64,000 nt of DNA from Umezawaea sp049997955 (GCA_049997955.1 JAEBDY010000026.1:1-64000), one strand, 5' to 3'; counted from the first letter of the stretch, positions 1 to 8,631 are shown. Made by a program: numbers and translations. Notes: generated by a model from the sequence alone, not told the origin.

Positions 1-1235
1 GGGTGATCGTGTTGAGCGTGTAGTTCGGGTAGTACGTGCTCCCCACCCGCGTGCCGTCCGGCGCCTGCAACCACCACGTCAGACCGCAGCAACCGAACGC
101 GGGCGACGCGCCGCTGGACTGGATCAGCACACGCTGGTTCACCCCCGCGGTGAACGAGGTCGACGCGTTCTGACCGGGGGCGCCGATGGTCACGGTCTTG
201 GCCGTGCCGGTCAGCGGCAGGGTGCCCGCGTCGGCGTCGGCGGGGACGTTCCACGCGGTGAAGTCGATCGAGCCGACCAAGGCGTTGTCCGGGTCGACGA
301 TCACCTTGTACGTGCCCGTTTGTGGCAGGGTGATCGTGTTGAGCGTGTAGTTCGGGTAGTACGTGCTCCCCACCCGCGTGCCGTCCGGCGCCTGCAACCA
401 CCACGTCAGACCGCAGCAACCGAACGCGGGCGACGCGCCGCTGGACTGGATCAGGACACGCTGACCGGTCGTGCCCGCGAACGTGGTGAACGCGTTCTGA
501 CCAGGGCTGCCGATCGTGACGGTCTTCGCGGTGCCGGTCAGGGGCAGCGCCCCGGCGTCGGCGTCGGCCGGGACGTTCCAGGCGGCGAGGGTCAGCGACC
601 CGACCAGCGCGTTGTCCGGGTCCACGATCACCTTGTACGTGCCCGTTTGCGGCAGGGTGATCGTGTTGAGCGTGTAGTTCGGGTAGTACGTGCTCCCCAC
701 CCGCGTGCCGTCGGGGGCGGCGAGCCACCAGGTCAGCCCGCAGCACCCGAACGCCGGGGAGGCACCGGACGACTGGATCAGCACGCGCTGCCCCGTCGTG
801 CCCGAGAACGTGGTGTAGGCGTTGCGGCCCGGAGCGGCGATGGTGACGGTCTTCGCCGTGCCGTCGAGCGGTTGGGCGCCCGCGTTGAGGTCGGCGGGCA
901 CGGTCCACGCGGTGAAGGTGAGCGAACCGACGGACGCGCCGGACGGGTCCATCCAGATCTTGTAGGTGCCCGCCTGGGTCAGGGTCGTGGTGTTGAGCGT
1001 GTAGTTCGGGTAGAGCGTGGAGCCGACGCGCGTGCCGTCGGGAGCCTCCAGCCACCAGTTCAGCGCGCAGCACCCGAACGCCGGGGAGGCACCGGACGAC
1101 TGGATCAGCACGCGCTGGTTCACCGCGCCGGTGAACGTGGTGTACGCGTTCTGGCCGGGGCTGGCGATCGTGACGGTCTTCGTGACGCCCGAGAGCGATT
1201 GCGCCCCGGCGGCGAGGTCGTTGGGCACCTTGTGG
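1..1235 (-). repeat. Direct repeats, 327-bp period (109 codons), four copies visible
   Basis: The block beginning GGGTGATCGTGTTGAGCGTG at position 1 recurs at 328 and 655, and a diverged version occurs at 982. The period is exactly 327 bp, so the reading frame is kept. Copies 1-3 are almost identical at the DNA level over long stretches while the fourth is more diverged, which suggests recent expansion at the far end of the array. The array lies inside the coding sequence of the secreted repeat protein and continues beyond the left edge. Confidence 0.9.
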
Positions 1236-2350
1236 ATCGTGACGTTGGTGGTGCCCGCCGAGCCTGAGGTGTTGCGCACCAGCAGGGAACGCAGACCGGG
1301 GCCGGTCTTCGGGCCGGGTTCGACCCAGCCGGACCCGCCGACGCAGTTCGCCGCGCCGGTCTGCTTGTTGCGCTCGTCGAAGGTCCACGAGTCGAGACCG
1401 CAGTAGCCGAACGTACCGCCGTCGAACTGCACGGCGAACCGGTCGCCGTCGGCGGCGGAGAAGTAGCGCAGCGCGTACTTGCCCGCGGCGACCGGCACCG
1501 GGGTGGCGGTGCCGACCGGGATGGAGGCAGCGGTGTCCAGATCGGCCGGGGTCGCCGGGGCTGGGGGCACGACCAGGACGGCGGTGCTGGTGGCCGTGCC
1601 GGCCGGAGTGCTCAGCTGCACGGTGCCGCTGCCGACTCCCGGCGGCACGGTGACCGTCAGGGTGGTCGCGGTCCTGGCGGTGACGGCGGCGAGGATGCCG
1701 TTGACCCGCACCAGGTTGTTGGCGAACTCCGGGTCGGGGTTGGTCACCGTGAGCGTGACGCTGGTGCCGACGGCGGCGGTGGTCGGGGTGAAGCCGGAGA
1801 TCGTCGGCTTGTCGTTGGCGACAACGGTGACCCCCGCCAGCGTCGCCGTCCCAGCCGAGGTGGTGACGGTGACCGAGCCGCTGGTCGCGGCGGCGGGCAC
1901 GGTGACGGTGAGCTTCTCGGCGGCGGCGGTCTTGACCGCGGCGGTGGTGCCGTTGATCTTGACGGTGTTCGCCGCGACCGTGGTGCCGAAGCCCTTGCCG
2001 GTCAGGGTGACCGTGTCGCCCGCGCGCACCCGGCTCGGGACGGCGGACAGCACCGCGATCGCGGGCGTGCCCAGCCGGTCCACCGACAGGATGTTGCCCG
2101 CGGCGTCGTAGGTGTACCGAGCGATCGACTCGTCGGCGGCGACGACACCGACAAGCCTGCCCGCGGCGTCGTAGGCGTAGGAGGAAGCACCCGGCGGCGG
2201 GTCGACCAGGGGGGCCGCGACCCGCGCCGGGACGGCTGCCGCCGCAGGGGCCGGCACCGGCTGCGCCGAGGCGCCGACGGCGGTGACCGTCGACGCGACC
2301 ACCGCCAGCACGGCCAGCAGGACCGTGGACGAGCGTCGTTTCTGGCGCAC
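1..2350 (-). CDS. Secreted YD/RHS-motif protein with IPT/TIG domains and 109-aa tandem repeats (C-terminus outside window)
   Basis: The 5' end of a large exported protein; at least 783 codons are visible and the rest lies beyond the left edge. The GTG start has GGGAG 7 nt upstream. Residues 1-30 form a signal peptide (RQKRR, then a hydrophobic core ending ASA). Two YD-type motifs, YAYDAAGRL (58-66) and YTYDAAGNI (79-87), resemble RHS repeats. Two IPT/TIG immunoglobulin-like domains follow at about 97-180 and 183-270. After about residue 350 come four copies of a 109-residue beta-rich unit with a conserved Cys-Cys pair (AFGCCGLTWW) and a YPNYTLN motif. Actinobacterial proteins of this build often continue into an RHS core with a variable toxin-like C-terminus, but that part is not visible, so function is unassigned. 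It is probably a cell-surface or secreted adhesion or polymorphic-toxin carrier. Confidence 0.8.
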   Translation of the reverse strand, partial: MRQKRRSSTVLLAVLAVVASTVTAVGASAQPVPAPAAAAVPARVAAPLVDPPPGASSYAYDAAGRLVGVVAADESIARYTYDAAGNILSVDRLGTPAIAVLSAVPSRVRAGDTVTLTGKGFGTTVAANTVKINGTTAAVKTAAAEKLTVTVPAAATSGSVTVTTSAGTATLAGVTVVANDKPTISGFTPTTAAVGTSVTLTVTNPDPEFANNLVRVNGILAAVTARTATTLTVTVPPGVGSGTVQLSTPAGTATSTAVLVVPPAPATPADLDTAASIPVGTATPVPVAAGKYALRYFSAADGDRFAVQFDGGTFGYCGLDSWTFDERNKQTGAANCVGGSGWVEPGPKTGPGLRSLLVRNTSGSAGTTNVTIHKVPNDLAAGAQSLSGVTKTVTIASPGQNAYTTFTGAVNQRVLIQSSGASPAFGCCALNWWLEAPDGTRVGSTLYPNYTLNTTTLTQAGTYKIWMDPSGASVGSLTFTAWTVPADLNAGAQPLDGTAKTVTIAAPGRNAYTTFSGTTGQRVLIQSSGASPAFGCCGLTWWLAAPDGTRVGSTYYPNYTLNTITLPQTGTYKVIVDPDNALVGSLTLAAWNVPADADAGALPLTGTAKTVTIGSPGQNAFTTFAGTTGQRVLIQSSGASPAFGCCGLTWWLQAPDGTRVGSTYYPNYTLNTITLPQTGTYKVIVDPDNALVGSIDFTAWNVPADADAGTLPLTGTAKTVTIGAPGQNASTSFTAGVNQRVLIQSSGASPAFGCCGLTWWLQAPDGTRVGSTYYPNYTLNTIT

Positions 2351-2706
2351 GGGGTGTCTCCCTCGACCGGCACGGGCGGCGGTATACCGATCAGTCCATC
2401 GCACGGCCACGTCGCCGCGTAATGCCGGCGAGCCGATCGACTGCGGAACTCCGATGCGCGCCGCGGCAGAAGAAACCGGACAGCCCAGCAGGGCAGGACC
2501 GAATGGCCGCCGCGTCGAGGCACTCCGGCGGGACGTGCCCCGGTTCCGGCCTTCCTCCGCGCCGGATCACCGCCCGGCGCGGGCGGACGAGGCTTGCTCC
2601 TCGCGGACGGCCGAGTCCCGCGCCGAGCCGACGGCAAGGTGGTCAACGGCCTCGGACACCGGCCGCCCGCCCTCGACGACATCGTCGGACGGCCGACGGC
2701 CGAGGT
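2351..2706. other. Intergenic region with no gene recognised
   Basis: This 356-bp gap lies between the start of the leftward repeat protein and the end of the leftward WYL regulator. Open frames across it on both strands look like high-GC chance frames: no plausible start with a ribosome site and no recognisable protein motif. It should contain the promoter of the repeat-protein gene, but I cannot point to convincing -35/-10 boxes. A weak CGAGG/CCTCG hairpin occurs near 2590. Confidence 0.5.
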
Positions 2707-3666
2707 TCACGTGGACGCGCCACCCGCCGCGAGGCGGAACCTCGTCGCGAGGCGGTCGAACGCCACCGCGAGCTCGTCCCCGTCGATCACCTCGATGTCG
2801 ACGTCGAGCTGTGCCATCACCAGCGCGAGCCGGTCCGGGTCGTCGGAACCCAGCTCGACACGGCACGTGAACTCGTCCACCACCTCGACGTCGACCGGGA
2901 TGTGGATCTTCGCGGCGACCTCGGCGGCGGGAGCGTGCACGAGCACACGGGCGCGGTACTTCCAGGCCCCCTTGCTGACGCGTCCGACGACGTACTCGAC
3001 GACACCGCCCTCCGGTGTCGCGCGCGGCCGGAACCGCGCACCCGTCGGCGCGCGCGGAGCCATGCGGTCGACGCGGAACACCCGCCAGTCGTCGCGGTCG
3101 AGATCCCACGCGAGCAGGTACCAGAGCGCTCCCCAGGTCACCAGCCGTTGCGGTTCGGTGTGGCGCGCCTCTTCGTCGCCCCCTGGCTTCGTGTACCCGA
3201 ACCGGAGCCGTTCGTGGCCGCGGATCGCGGCGGCGACCGCGCCGAGAACCGAGAGGTCGAGCGGCGGCTCGGCCCCCTGGACAACGCTCGTCGCCTCGCG
3301 CACCGCCTCCACGCGCCGACGCAGGCGCGAGGGCAGCACCTGTTCCAGCTTCGCGAGCGCGGTGAGCGACGTCTCTTCGACTCCGAGCCTCCGGGTCGCG
3401 ACCGCGCCCAGTCCGACCGCGACGGCGACGGCCTCGTCGTCGTCGAGCAGCAGCGGGGGCATCGCCGTCCCGGCGGCCAGCCGGTACCCGCCCGCGACGC
3501 CGGGGCGCGCGTCCACGGGATACCCGAGCGACCGCAGCTTGCCGATGTCGGCCCGCACGGTCCTGGTGCTCACGTCGAGCCGGCAGGCGAGTTCGGTGCT
3601 CGTCCAGTCGCGCTTGAGCTGGAGCAGCGACAGCAGTTCGAGCAGACGGGCCGAGGTCGCCAACAT
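2707..3666 (-). CDS. YafY-type transcriptional regulator, HTH plus WYL domain
   Basis: A 319-residue DNA-binding regulator. It begins MLATSARLLELLSLLQ, the usual opening of this family, followed by a DeoR/HTH_11-like helix-turn-helix (about 5-60, with STRTVRADIGKLRSLGYPV). A WYL ligand-sensing domain (about 140-225, with RLRFGYTKPGG and the equivalent of the WYL motif at WYLLAWD) and a WYL C-terminal extension complete it. A Met codon 12 nt upstream (3678) is an alternative start; I chose the inner one because it matches family N-termini. It is divergent from the epoxide hydrolase with only 63 bp between starts, so it most likely controls that gene. The ligand is unknown. Confidence 0.9.
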   Translation of the reverse strand: MLATSARLLELLSLLQLKRDWTSTELACRLDVSTRTVRADIGKLRSLGYPVDARPGVAGGYRLAAGTAMPPLLLDDDEAVAVAVGLGAVATRRLGVEETSLTALAKLEQVLPSRLRRRVEAVREATSVVQGAEPPLDLSVLGAVAAAIRGHERLRFGYTKPGGDEEARHTEPQRLVTWGALWYLLAWDLDRDDWRVFRVDRMAPRAPTGARFRPRATPEGGVVEYVVGRVSKGAWKYRARVLVHAPAAEVAAKIHIPVDVEVVDEFTCRVELGSDDPDRLALVMAQLDVDIEVIDGDELAVAFDRLATRFRLAAGGAST

Positions 3667-3729
3667 GTTCTCGATCATGCCGGCGATTGCGGAAGCCACC
3701 CTGCCGCGTTGTCTGAAAACGTCGATGCC

Positions 3730-4872
3730 ATGAACGAGAACAACGCACTCGCACCGTTCCGCGTCGACATCCCGCAGACGGACGTTGACGACCTGCGCGA
3801 CCGGCTGGCACGCACGCGCTGGCCGATCCCCGTGCCGGGCCGGGACGATCGCACCGACTTCAGCCGCGGCATCCCGCTGGTGTACCTGAAGGAGCTCGCC
3901 GAGTACTGGCGCGACGGATTCGACTGGCGTGCGCAGGAGGAGAAGCTCAACGAGCACGACCAGTTCACGACGGTCGTCAACGGCCAGACGTTCCACGTCG
4001 TCCACGTTCGATCGGCGAACCCGGAGGCCACCCCGCTGGTCCTGAACCACGGCTGGCCGGGATCGTTCGTCGACTACCAGCGGCTCGTCCCGCTGCTGAC
4101 CGACGAGTTCCACGTGGTCATCCCGTCCCTGCCCGGCTTCGGGTTCTCCACCCCGCTGTCGGGGACCGGCTGGGAGCTGGCGCGGACGGCGGACGCCTAC
4201 GCCGAGATCATGACGCGCCTGGGCCACGAGAGGTTCGCGGCCCACGGCACCGACGTCGGCGCGGGCACCACCGGCCGCCTCGCGGCGCTCTACCCGGAGC
4301 GCGTCATCGGGACGCACATCGGCAGCGACCCCCGGTTGCTCGGGTTGCTCGGCGTCAAGTTCCCCTACCCCGACGGCCTGTCCGATGACGAGGCAGCTCA
4401 GATCGAGGCGGTGCGCGCCGAGGACGCGGCCGACCACGGGTACCTCCAGGTGCAGGACCACCGTCCCGACACCATCGGGGCGGCGCTCACCGACTCGCCG
4501 GTCGGTCAGCTCGCGTGGATCGCCGAGAAGTTCAGGACCAGGACCGGCGGCGCCTACCGGACGCCGGACGAGTCGGTCGACCGCGACCAGCTCCTCACGA
4601 ACATCAGCCTGTACTGGTTCACCCGCAGCGGCGCGTCGAGCGCGCAGTTCTACTACGAGTCCGAGCACTCCGGACTCGACCTGGTCATGGGCTCCGGCGT
4701 GCCGTCCGGATGGGCCGTGTTCGACACCCATCCGCTCATGCGCCGCGTGGTGGACCCGTGGAAGGCGATCGGCCACTGGAGCGAGTTCACCGAGGGCGGT
4801 CACTTCCCCGCGATGGAGGAGCCGGAGCTGCTCGCGGACGACATCCGCACCTTCTTCCGCGGCATTTCCTGA
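3730..4872 (+). CDS. Epoxide hydrolase (EHN-type alpha/beta hydrolase)
   Basis: A 380-residue alpha/beta hydrolase of the juvenile-hormone/microsomal epoxide hydrolase group. The N-terminal EHN domain (about 5-110) contains the usual FRVDIPQTDVDDLRDRLARTRWP opening region. The oxyanion motif HGWPGS lies near residue 108. The nucleophile loop reads HGTDVGAGT, where most relatives have GGDWG, with the Asp as nucleophile. The segment near the C-terminus, EGGHFPAMEEPE, holds the catalytic His. The family opens epoxides to vicinal diols using an Asp nucleophile; the natural substrate here is unknown. It is cytoplasmic, with no signal peptide. It is transcribed divergently from the WYL regulator, which suggests ligand-induced expression, perhaps in detoxification. 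Confidence 0.9.
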   Translation: MNENNALAPFRVDIPQTDVDDLRDRLARTRWPIPVPGRDDRTDFSRGIPLVYLKELAEYWRDGFDWRAQEEKLNEHDQFTTVVNGQTFHVVHVRSANPEATPLVLNHGWPGSFVDYQRLVPLLTDEFHVVIPSLPGFGFSTPLSGTGWELARTADAYAEIMTRLGHERFAAHGTDVGAGTTGRLAALYPERVIGTHIGSDPRLLGLLGVKFPYPDGLSDDEAAQIEAVRAEDAADHGYLQVQDHRPDTIGAALTDSPVGQLAWIAEKFRTRTGGAYRTPDESVDRDQLLTNISLYWFTRSGASSAQFYYESEHSGLDLVMGSGVPSGWAVFDTHPLMRRVVDPWKAIGHWSEFTEGGHFPAMEEPELLADDIRTFFRGIS

Positions 4873-4879
4873 CCCCGCG

Positions 4880-5008
4880 TCAGGGCCGGCGGGCCACGAC
4901 GACCCAGTCGAGGCCCGGCCGGTCCGGCGCGCCCAGGACCTCGTCGACCTCGAACCCGGCGGCGTTCAGCGACGCCTCGCCGTCGGGCGGGAAGCGGTGG
5001 GACCACGG
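4880..5008 (-). pseudogene. Remnant of a SAM-dependent methyltransferase (C-terminal tail only)
   Basis: One leftward frame encodes a 42-residue tail that reads like the end of a class I methyltransferase (HRFPPDGEASLNAAGFEVDE, ending LDWVVVARRP-stop). It is preceded in frame by a stop codon at 5009-5011 and has no start codon. No homologous sequence continues upstream before the next gene begins. It is therefore a decayed fragment rather than a small gene. It is not the missing end of the neighbouring methyltransferase, which has its own intact C-terminus (HVLVAVR-stop). Confidence 0.6.
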
Positions 5009-5039
5009 TCAGTGGCACGGGGTGCGGTGAAGTCGCGGT

Positions 5040-5810
5040 TCACCGCACGGCGACCAGCACGTGGTCATCACCGTGCTGCCACAGCACGCCCACCTCGCTG
5101 AAACCGGCACGGCGCAACGCGTCCACGTGCCACCGCGCGCTCAGGCCGTTCTCGCAACCACCGGATTTCGGGCTCAGTTCCTGCTCGGTGAACACCTCGC
5201 GCAACCGGGAATCGGCTCGCGCCTCGTCCCACCACCGCGCCCAGTCCTCGTTCTCGACGACGCCCGCTCGCACGGCACGCCTGTCCCGCACGACCGCGGC
5301 GAGCTCGCGAAGTCCGGGTTCCTCGTCGTAGAGGTTGTCGCCGTTGACCAGGACACCGCCCGGACGGATCCGGTCGGCGAGTTCGCCGTAGACCTCGGCC
5401 AGGCGGTCGGGTGCGATCCAGTGCAGCGCGGTCGTCGACACCGCGGCGTCCCACCCGGCACGGGCACCCACCCGGTCAGCCCATGCCGGTGAGCCGAGTT
5501 CCGTTAGCACGTAGTCGATCCCCGCCTGCTCCGGGCGGGTGGCGCGGGCGAGGCCGAGCAGGAACGGATCGAGGTCGACGCCGACGATCCCGGCACGGGG
5601 AACACGCGCGTGCAGTCGGGTCGACAGCGAGCCGGGCCCGCAACCCAGGTCCACGACCACCGGCGCCTCCACCGACTCGCACACCTGCTCGACCACGTCT
5701 CCGATCACCAGGAAGCGCTCCTCGCGGTCGGCGATGTACCGCTCCTGCTGCCGGTCCCACCGTCGGACCCAGGTCTCCGCGACGGCCCGGTCCAGTTCGT
5801 GCTCGGCCAT
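5040..5810 (-). CDS. Class I SAM-dependent methyltransferase
   Basis: A 256-residue cytoplasmic methyltransferase. The SAM-binding glycine-rich loop is VVDLGCGPGSLSTRLH (about 50-65), followed by the acidic end of strand beta2 (GIVGVDLDPF) and a post-I motif with ALHWIAPDRLAEVYGELADRIRPGGVLV. I chose the ATG at 5810 because GAAGAGGAC precedes it; an in-frame upstream Met at 5909 has no good ribosome site. It lies 103 bp downstream of the PLP enzyme on the same strand, so it may be the last gene of the metal-responsive operon. The methyl acceptor is unknown. Confidence 0.85.
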   Translation of the reverse strand: MAEHELDRAVAETWVRRWDRQQERYIADREERFLVIGDVVEQVCESVEAPVVVDLGCGPGSLSTRLHARVPRAGIVGVDLDPFLLGLARATRPEQAGIDYVLTELGSPAWADRVGARAGWDAAVSTTALHWIAPDRLAEVYGELADRIRPGGVLVNGDNLYDEEPGLRELAAVVRDRRAVRAGVVENEDWARWWDEARADSRLREVFTEQELSPKSGGCENGLSARWHVDALRRAGFSEVGVLWQHGDDHVLVAVR

Positions 5811-5913
5811 GTCCGATGTCCTCTTCTCCGGGTCGTGTTCGATGCGTCGTCGCATTGTGGACGTGCCGAGGGCCGGACCGCCCGGGTCGCCGTCGGGTGT
5901 GCCCGTCACCGCG

Positions 5914-6948
5914 TCACGAGGCGGCCGGGACCACCGATGGCACGGCGGCCGCCGGTGGTGCCGGGGCGCGGTTCCACGGCATGCGGGACCAGGGCAGGGA
6001 CATGTCGTCCACGTCGCTGATCTGGTGGGGTCGCAACCGGCTCAGGGGTTCGGCGTCCCGGTGTCGGGAGTAGGCGGCGTCGACGTAGCGGTGGCCCGTG
6101 TCGGGGGCGAGGAAGACGACGTGGCGACCGGGCTGCGAGCGCTGCTCCCAGCGTGCCGCCAGGTAGGCCGCGCCCGCGGACAGCCCGGCGAAGACGGCGT
6201 GGTCTCGCAGCAGGGCGATGCCGCCGGTCAAAGCGGCGTCGAAGCCGACCCAGTGGAGGGTGTCGTAGAGCGCGTGGTCCACGTTGGCGAACGGGATCGA
6301 GCTGCCGATGCCGGCGATGATGATCTCGGGGTCGCGCACGTGTTCGCTGCCGAAGGTGACGCTGTCGAAGGGTTGGACGCCGACCAGCGCGGTGCCCGGA
6401 TCGGTTTCGCGGAGGTAGCGGGCGAGGGCGCCGGTCGAGGCGCCGGTGCCGACGCCTCCGACGAGGGTCAGCGGGGACGTGTCCAGTTCGTCGCGGATGA
6501 GGTCGGCGATCGGCCGGTAGCCGAGGTAGTGGGTGTCGTCGTGGTACTGCCGCATCCAGTGGTGGCGCGGGTTGTCGCGCAGGATCTCCCGCACGCGGGC
6601 CACGCGGCGGTTCTGGTCGAGTTTGAGGACGGGGGTGGGCGGCATCGGTTCCACGGTGGCACCGAGGACTTCGAGTTGGAGGCGCAGCGTCGTGTCGACG
6701 GTGGTGGACGCGACGATGTGGCAGTGCAGGCCGTGCCGGTGGCAGGCCAGGGCGAGGGCGTGCGCGTAGATGCCGCTGGAGCTGTCCACGAGGGTGTCGC
6801 CCGGTGTGATCGTGCCCCGGTCGAGCAGGTGCCGCACCGCGGTGAGCGCCGAGGCGACTTTCATGGTCTCGAAGCGCACGCAGGTGGTGTGCTCGTCCAG
6901 GCGCAGCAGCGCGGGGCGGCTGAGCGCGTCGGTGATGTGGTCGTCCAC
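5914..6948 (-). CDS. Cysteine-synthase-like PLP-dependent enzyme (fold type II)
   Basis: A 344-residue member of the cysteine synthase/beta-substitution family. The probable PLP lysine sits in FETMKVASALT (about 29), the Asn-loop equivalent in DSSSGIYAHAL, and the phosphate-binding glycine loop in GGVGTGASTGALARYL. The GTG start has GAGGTAC upstream. Relatives include SbnA-type enzymes, which make 2,3-diaminopropionate precursors of metallophores by joining an O-phosphoserine-derived aminoacrylate to an amine. The same type of C-N or C-S bond formation is plausible here. Sixteen bp separate it from the DUF364 gene upstream, so the two are co-transcribed and probably act on the same small molecule. 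The C-terminal 40 residues are Pro/Ala-rich and probably disordered. Substrate not determinable from sequence. Confidence 0.8.
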   Translation of the reverse strand: MDDHITDALSRPALLRLDEHTTCVRFETMKVASALTAVRHLLDRGTITPGDTLVDSSSGIYAHALALACHRHGLHCHIVASTTVDTTLRLQLEVLGATVEPMPPTPVLKLDQNRRVARVREILRDNPRHHWMRQYHDDTHYLGYRPIADLIRDELDTSPLTLVGGVGTGASTGALARYLRETDPGTALVGVQPFDSVTFGSEHVRDPEIIIAGIGSSIPFANVDHALYDTLHWVGFDAALTGGIALLRDHAVFAGLSAGAAYLAARWEQRSQPGRHVVFLAPDTGHRYVDAAYSRHRDAEPLSRLRPHQISDVDDMSLPWSRMPWNRAPAPPAAAVPSVVPAAS

Positions 6949-6964
6949 GTCGTACCTCGGTCCG

Positions 6965-7774
6965 TCAGGAGTGGGCGCGGTAGCGGTAGAGGACTGTTTC
7001 CTCGGCGCTGAACTGGGAGAACGGGAAGGGTTCCGCGGACAGGGCGGTCACGCCCGCCCCGAGGAAGTGGCGGGCGACCGCGCTGCCGGTCTGGGCGTAG
7101 ACCACCAGCGGGACGCCGCGGTCGCGGCAGGTGGTCAGGATCTCGTCGAAGGTTCCGTTGCCGATGGTCATGCCGGTGGCCACGACGGCGTCGGCGACGT
7201 CGAGCACCTCGCGCATGTCGGTGGTCACCGGATCGCCCCACTGGGTGGTGCGCAGCACCAGGTCGCACGGCAGGCACTCGGCGCCCCGGTCGCGGATGGC
7301 CGCGACGAGGGGGTTGACCACGCCGATGAGGGCCACCTTCGCGCCGGGTGGCACGTCGAGGAGCCCGGCCACCGCGGCGTCCCTGGCCAGGGCCCTGGTT
7401 TCCGGTGTCCCGACGGGCAGGCGCACCTGCTCGGCGCCGCTGGTGCGGTGCGGGCGGGCGTTGGCGAGGTAGGCGTCGAGGACGGCGACGCGGACCGGAG
7501 CCGGGGCGTTGGCGAGCAGGTCGGCCACGGAGGCACCTGAGGCTTCGGCGCAGATGGCGGGGTCGACCTCGCCGTCGGCGAACGCGCAGCCACCGATCGC
7601 GGTGCCGACACGGGCCAGCACGTACTGGTTGCGGTAGGTGGTGTTGCCGCCTGCCAGCCGGGTGCCGTGGTGCACCCAGAACACGCTGGTGGCGGGCGTG
7701 GTGCGCGGGTCGGGTCCGTGTTCGCCCGCGCGCACGGCTTCGACGAGTTCGTCCACTGCGGTCATGGTTTTCAC
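6965..7774 (-). CDS. DUF4213/DUF364 (putative heavy-metal chelation) Rossmann-like protein
   Basis: A 269-residue protein. The N-terminal part (about 25-115; SVFWVHHGTRLAGGNTTYRN, ARVGTAIGGCAF) resembles DUF4213. The C-terminal part (about 120-260; ALIGVVNPLVAAIRDRG, VVATGMTIGNGTFDEIL, VVYAQTGSAV) resembles DUF364, a Rossmann-like domain annotated as putative heavy-metal chelation. The start is GTG with AGGGGG 7 nt upstream; an internal ATG three codons later is an alternative. It lies between a metal-type ABC importer (89 bp upstream) and the cysteine-synthase-like enzyme (16 bp downstream), on the same strand. The molecular role of the family is not settled. Here it could modify, cleave or sense a metal chelate. 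Confidence 0.8.
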   Translation of the reverse strand: MKTMTAVDELVEAVRAGEHGPDPRTTPATSVFWVHHGTRLAGGNTTYRNQYVLARVGTAIGGCAFADGEVDPAICAEASGASVADLLANAPAPVRVAVLDAYLANARPHRTSGAEQVRLPVGTPETRALARDAAVAGLLDVPPGAKVALIGVVNPLVAAIRDRGAECLPCDLVLRTTQWGDPVTTDMREVLDVADAVVATGMTIGNGTFDEILTTCRDRGVPLVVYAQTGSAVARHFLGAGVTALSAEPFPFSQFSAEETVLYRYRAHS

Positions 7775-7863
7775 GTGGTTCCCCCTGGTGAGTCCGAACA
7801 GGAATGTGGTGGCGCCGTCGTGCCGGTGGTGGGCAAGCGGTCGATTAGCTCATCGCGGTGACG

Positions 7864-8631
7864 TCAGCGAGCGGGGCCTCGGTAGGCGACGGCGAGGCGG
7901 CCCGCGTCGTCGCGGCCGACCTCGGCGTCCACTTCGAACACCTCGCGCAACAACACCGGGGTGAGCACCTGCTCGGCGGAGCCGTCGGCGACGACGGCTC
8001 CGTGCTGGAGCAGCACGAGCCGGTCGCAGTAGCGCGCGGCCAAGGCGAGGTCGTGCAGGGCGACGACCACGGTCTGCCGCGTCGTGGCGACCAGTTCCAG
8101 CAGTTCGAGCTGGTGGCGGACGTCGAGGTGGTTGGTGGGTTCGTCGAGCAGCAGGCCACGGGTGCGCTGCGCCAAGGCGCGGGCGAGGTGGGTGCGTTGC
8201 CGTTCGCCGCCGGAGAGTTGCTTCCACGGCTGGTCGGCCAACGGGGCCAGGTCGAGGCGGTCGAGTGCGGCGGCGGCGATGGCGCGGTCGATGGCGTTCG
8301 GTCCGCGCCAAGGCGATCCGTGAGCGGTCCGGCCGAGCATGACCACTTCGCCGACGGTGAGGTCGCTGTCGGTGTCGGCGGTCTGTTCGACGAACGCCAC
8401 GTGCCGTGCCCTGGTGCGCGCGGGCCACCCGGCGATGTCGGTGCCGTCGTAGCGGACCTGTCCCCCGGTCGGCGGGCGCAGTCCGGCCAGGCACCGCAGC
8501 AGCGAGGACTTGCCCGATCCGTTGGGGCCTATCAGCCCCACCGTTTCGCCCGGTTCCACCGCGAGGTCGACCTCGCGCACGATGGTCCGACCCGGCACGC
8601 CCCAGGACAGGTGCCGTGCTTCGATCCTCAC
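7864..8631 (-). CDS. ABC transporter ATP-binding protein, FecE/BtuD type
   Basis: A 255-residue ATPase of the iron-siderophore/cobalamin class. It has Walker A GPNGSGKSS (about 34-42), the ABC signature LSGGERQR, Walker B GLLLDEPTNHLD and the switch His in VVALHDL. The GTG start overlaps the permease stop (GTGA), so translation is coupled. Together with the two upstream genes it forms a complete importer. Promoter context suggests zinc-responsive expression. Confidence 0.93.
   Translation of the reverse strand: MRIEARHLSWGVPGRTIVREVDLAVEPGETVGLIGPNGSGKSSLLRCLAGLRPPTGGQVRYDGTDIAGWPARTRARHVAFVEQTADTDSDLTVGEVVMLGRTAHGSPWRGPNAIDRAIAAAALDRLDLAPLADQPWKQLSGGERQRTHLARALAQRTRGLLLDEPTNHLDVRHQLELLELVATTRQTVVVALHDLALAARYCDRLVLLQHGAVVADGSAEQVLTPVLLREVFEVDAEVGRDDAGRLAVAYRGPAR

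Noticed and set aside
1..1235. Repeat array considered as CRISPR or other non-coding repeat
   Set aside because: The 327-bp period is in frame, the units differ mainly by codon-like substitutions, and there are no short repeats with unique spacers.
320..1267. Plus-strand frame across the 327-bp repeats
   Set aside because: It only reflects the repeat array of the minus-strand gene, and its translation is Arg/Gly/Val-rich without a fold signature.
2422..3729. N-terminally extended epoxide hydrolase start
   Set aside because: The upstream part of the frame is antisense to the WYL regulator and has no hydrolase similarity; the EHN domain begins directly after the ATG at 3730.
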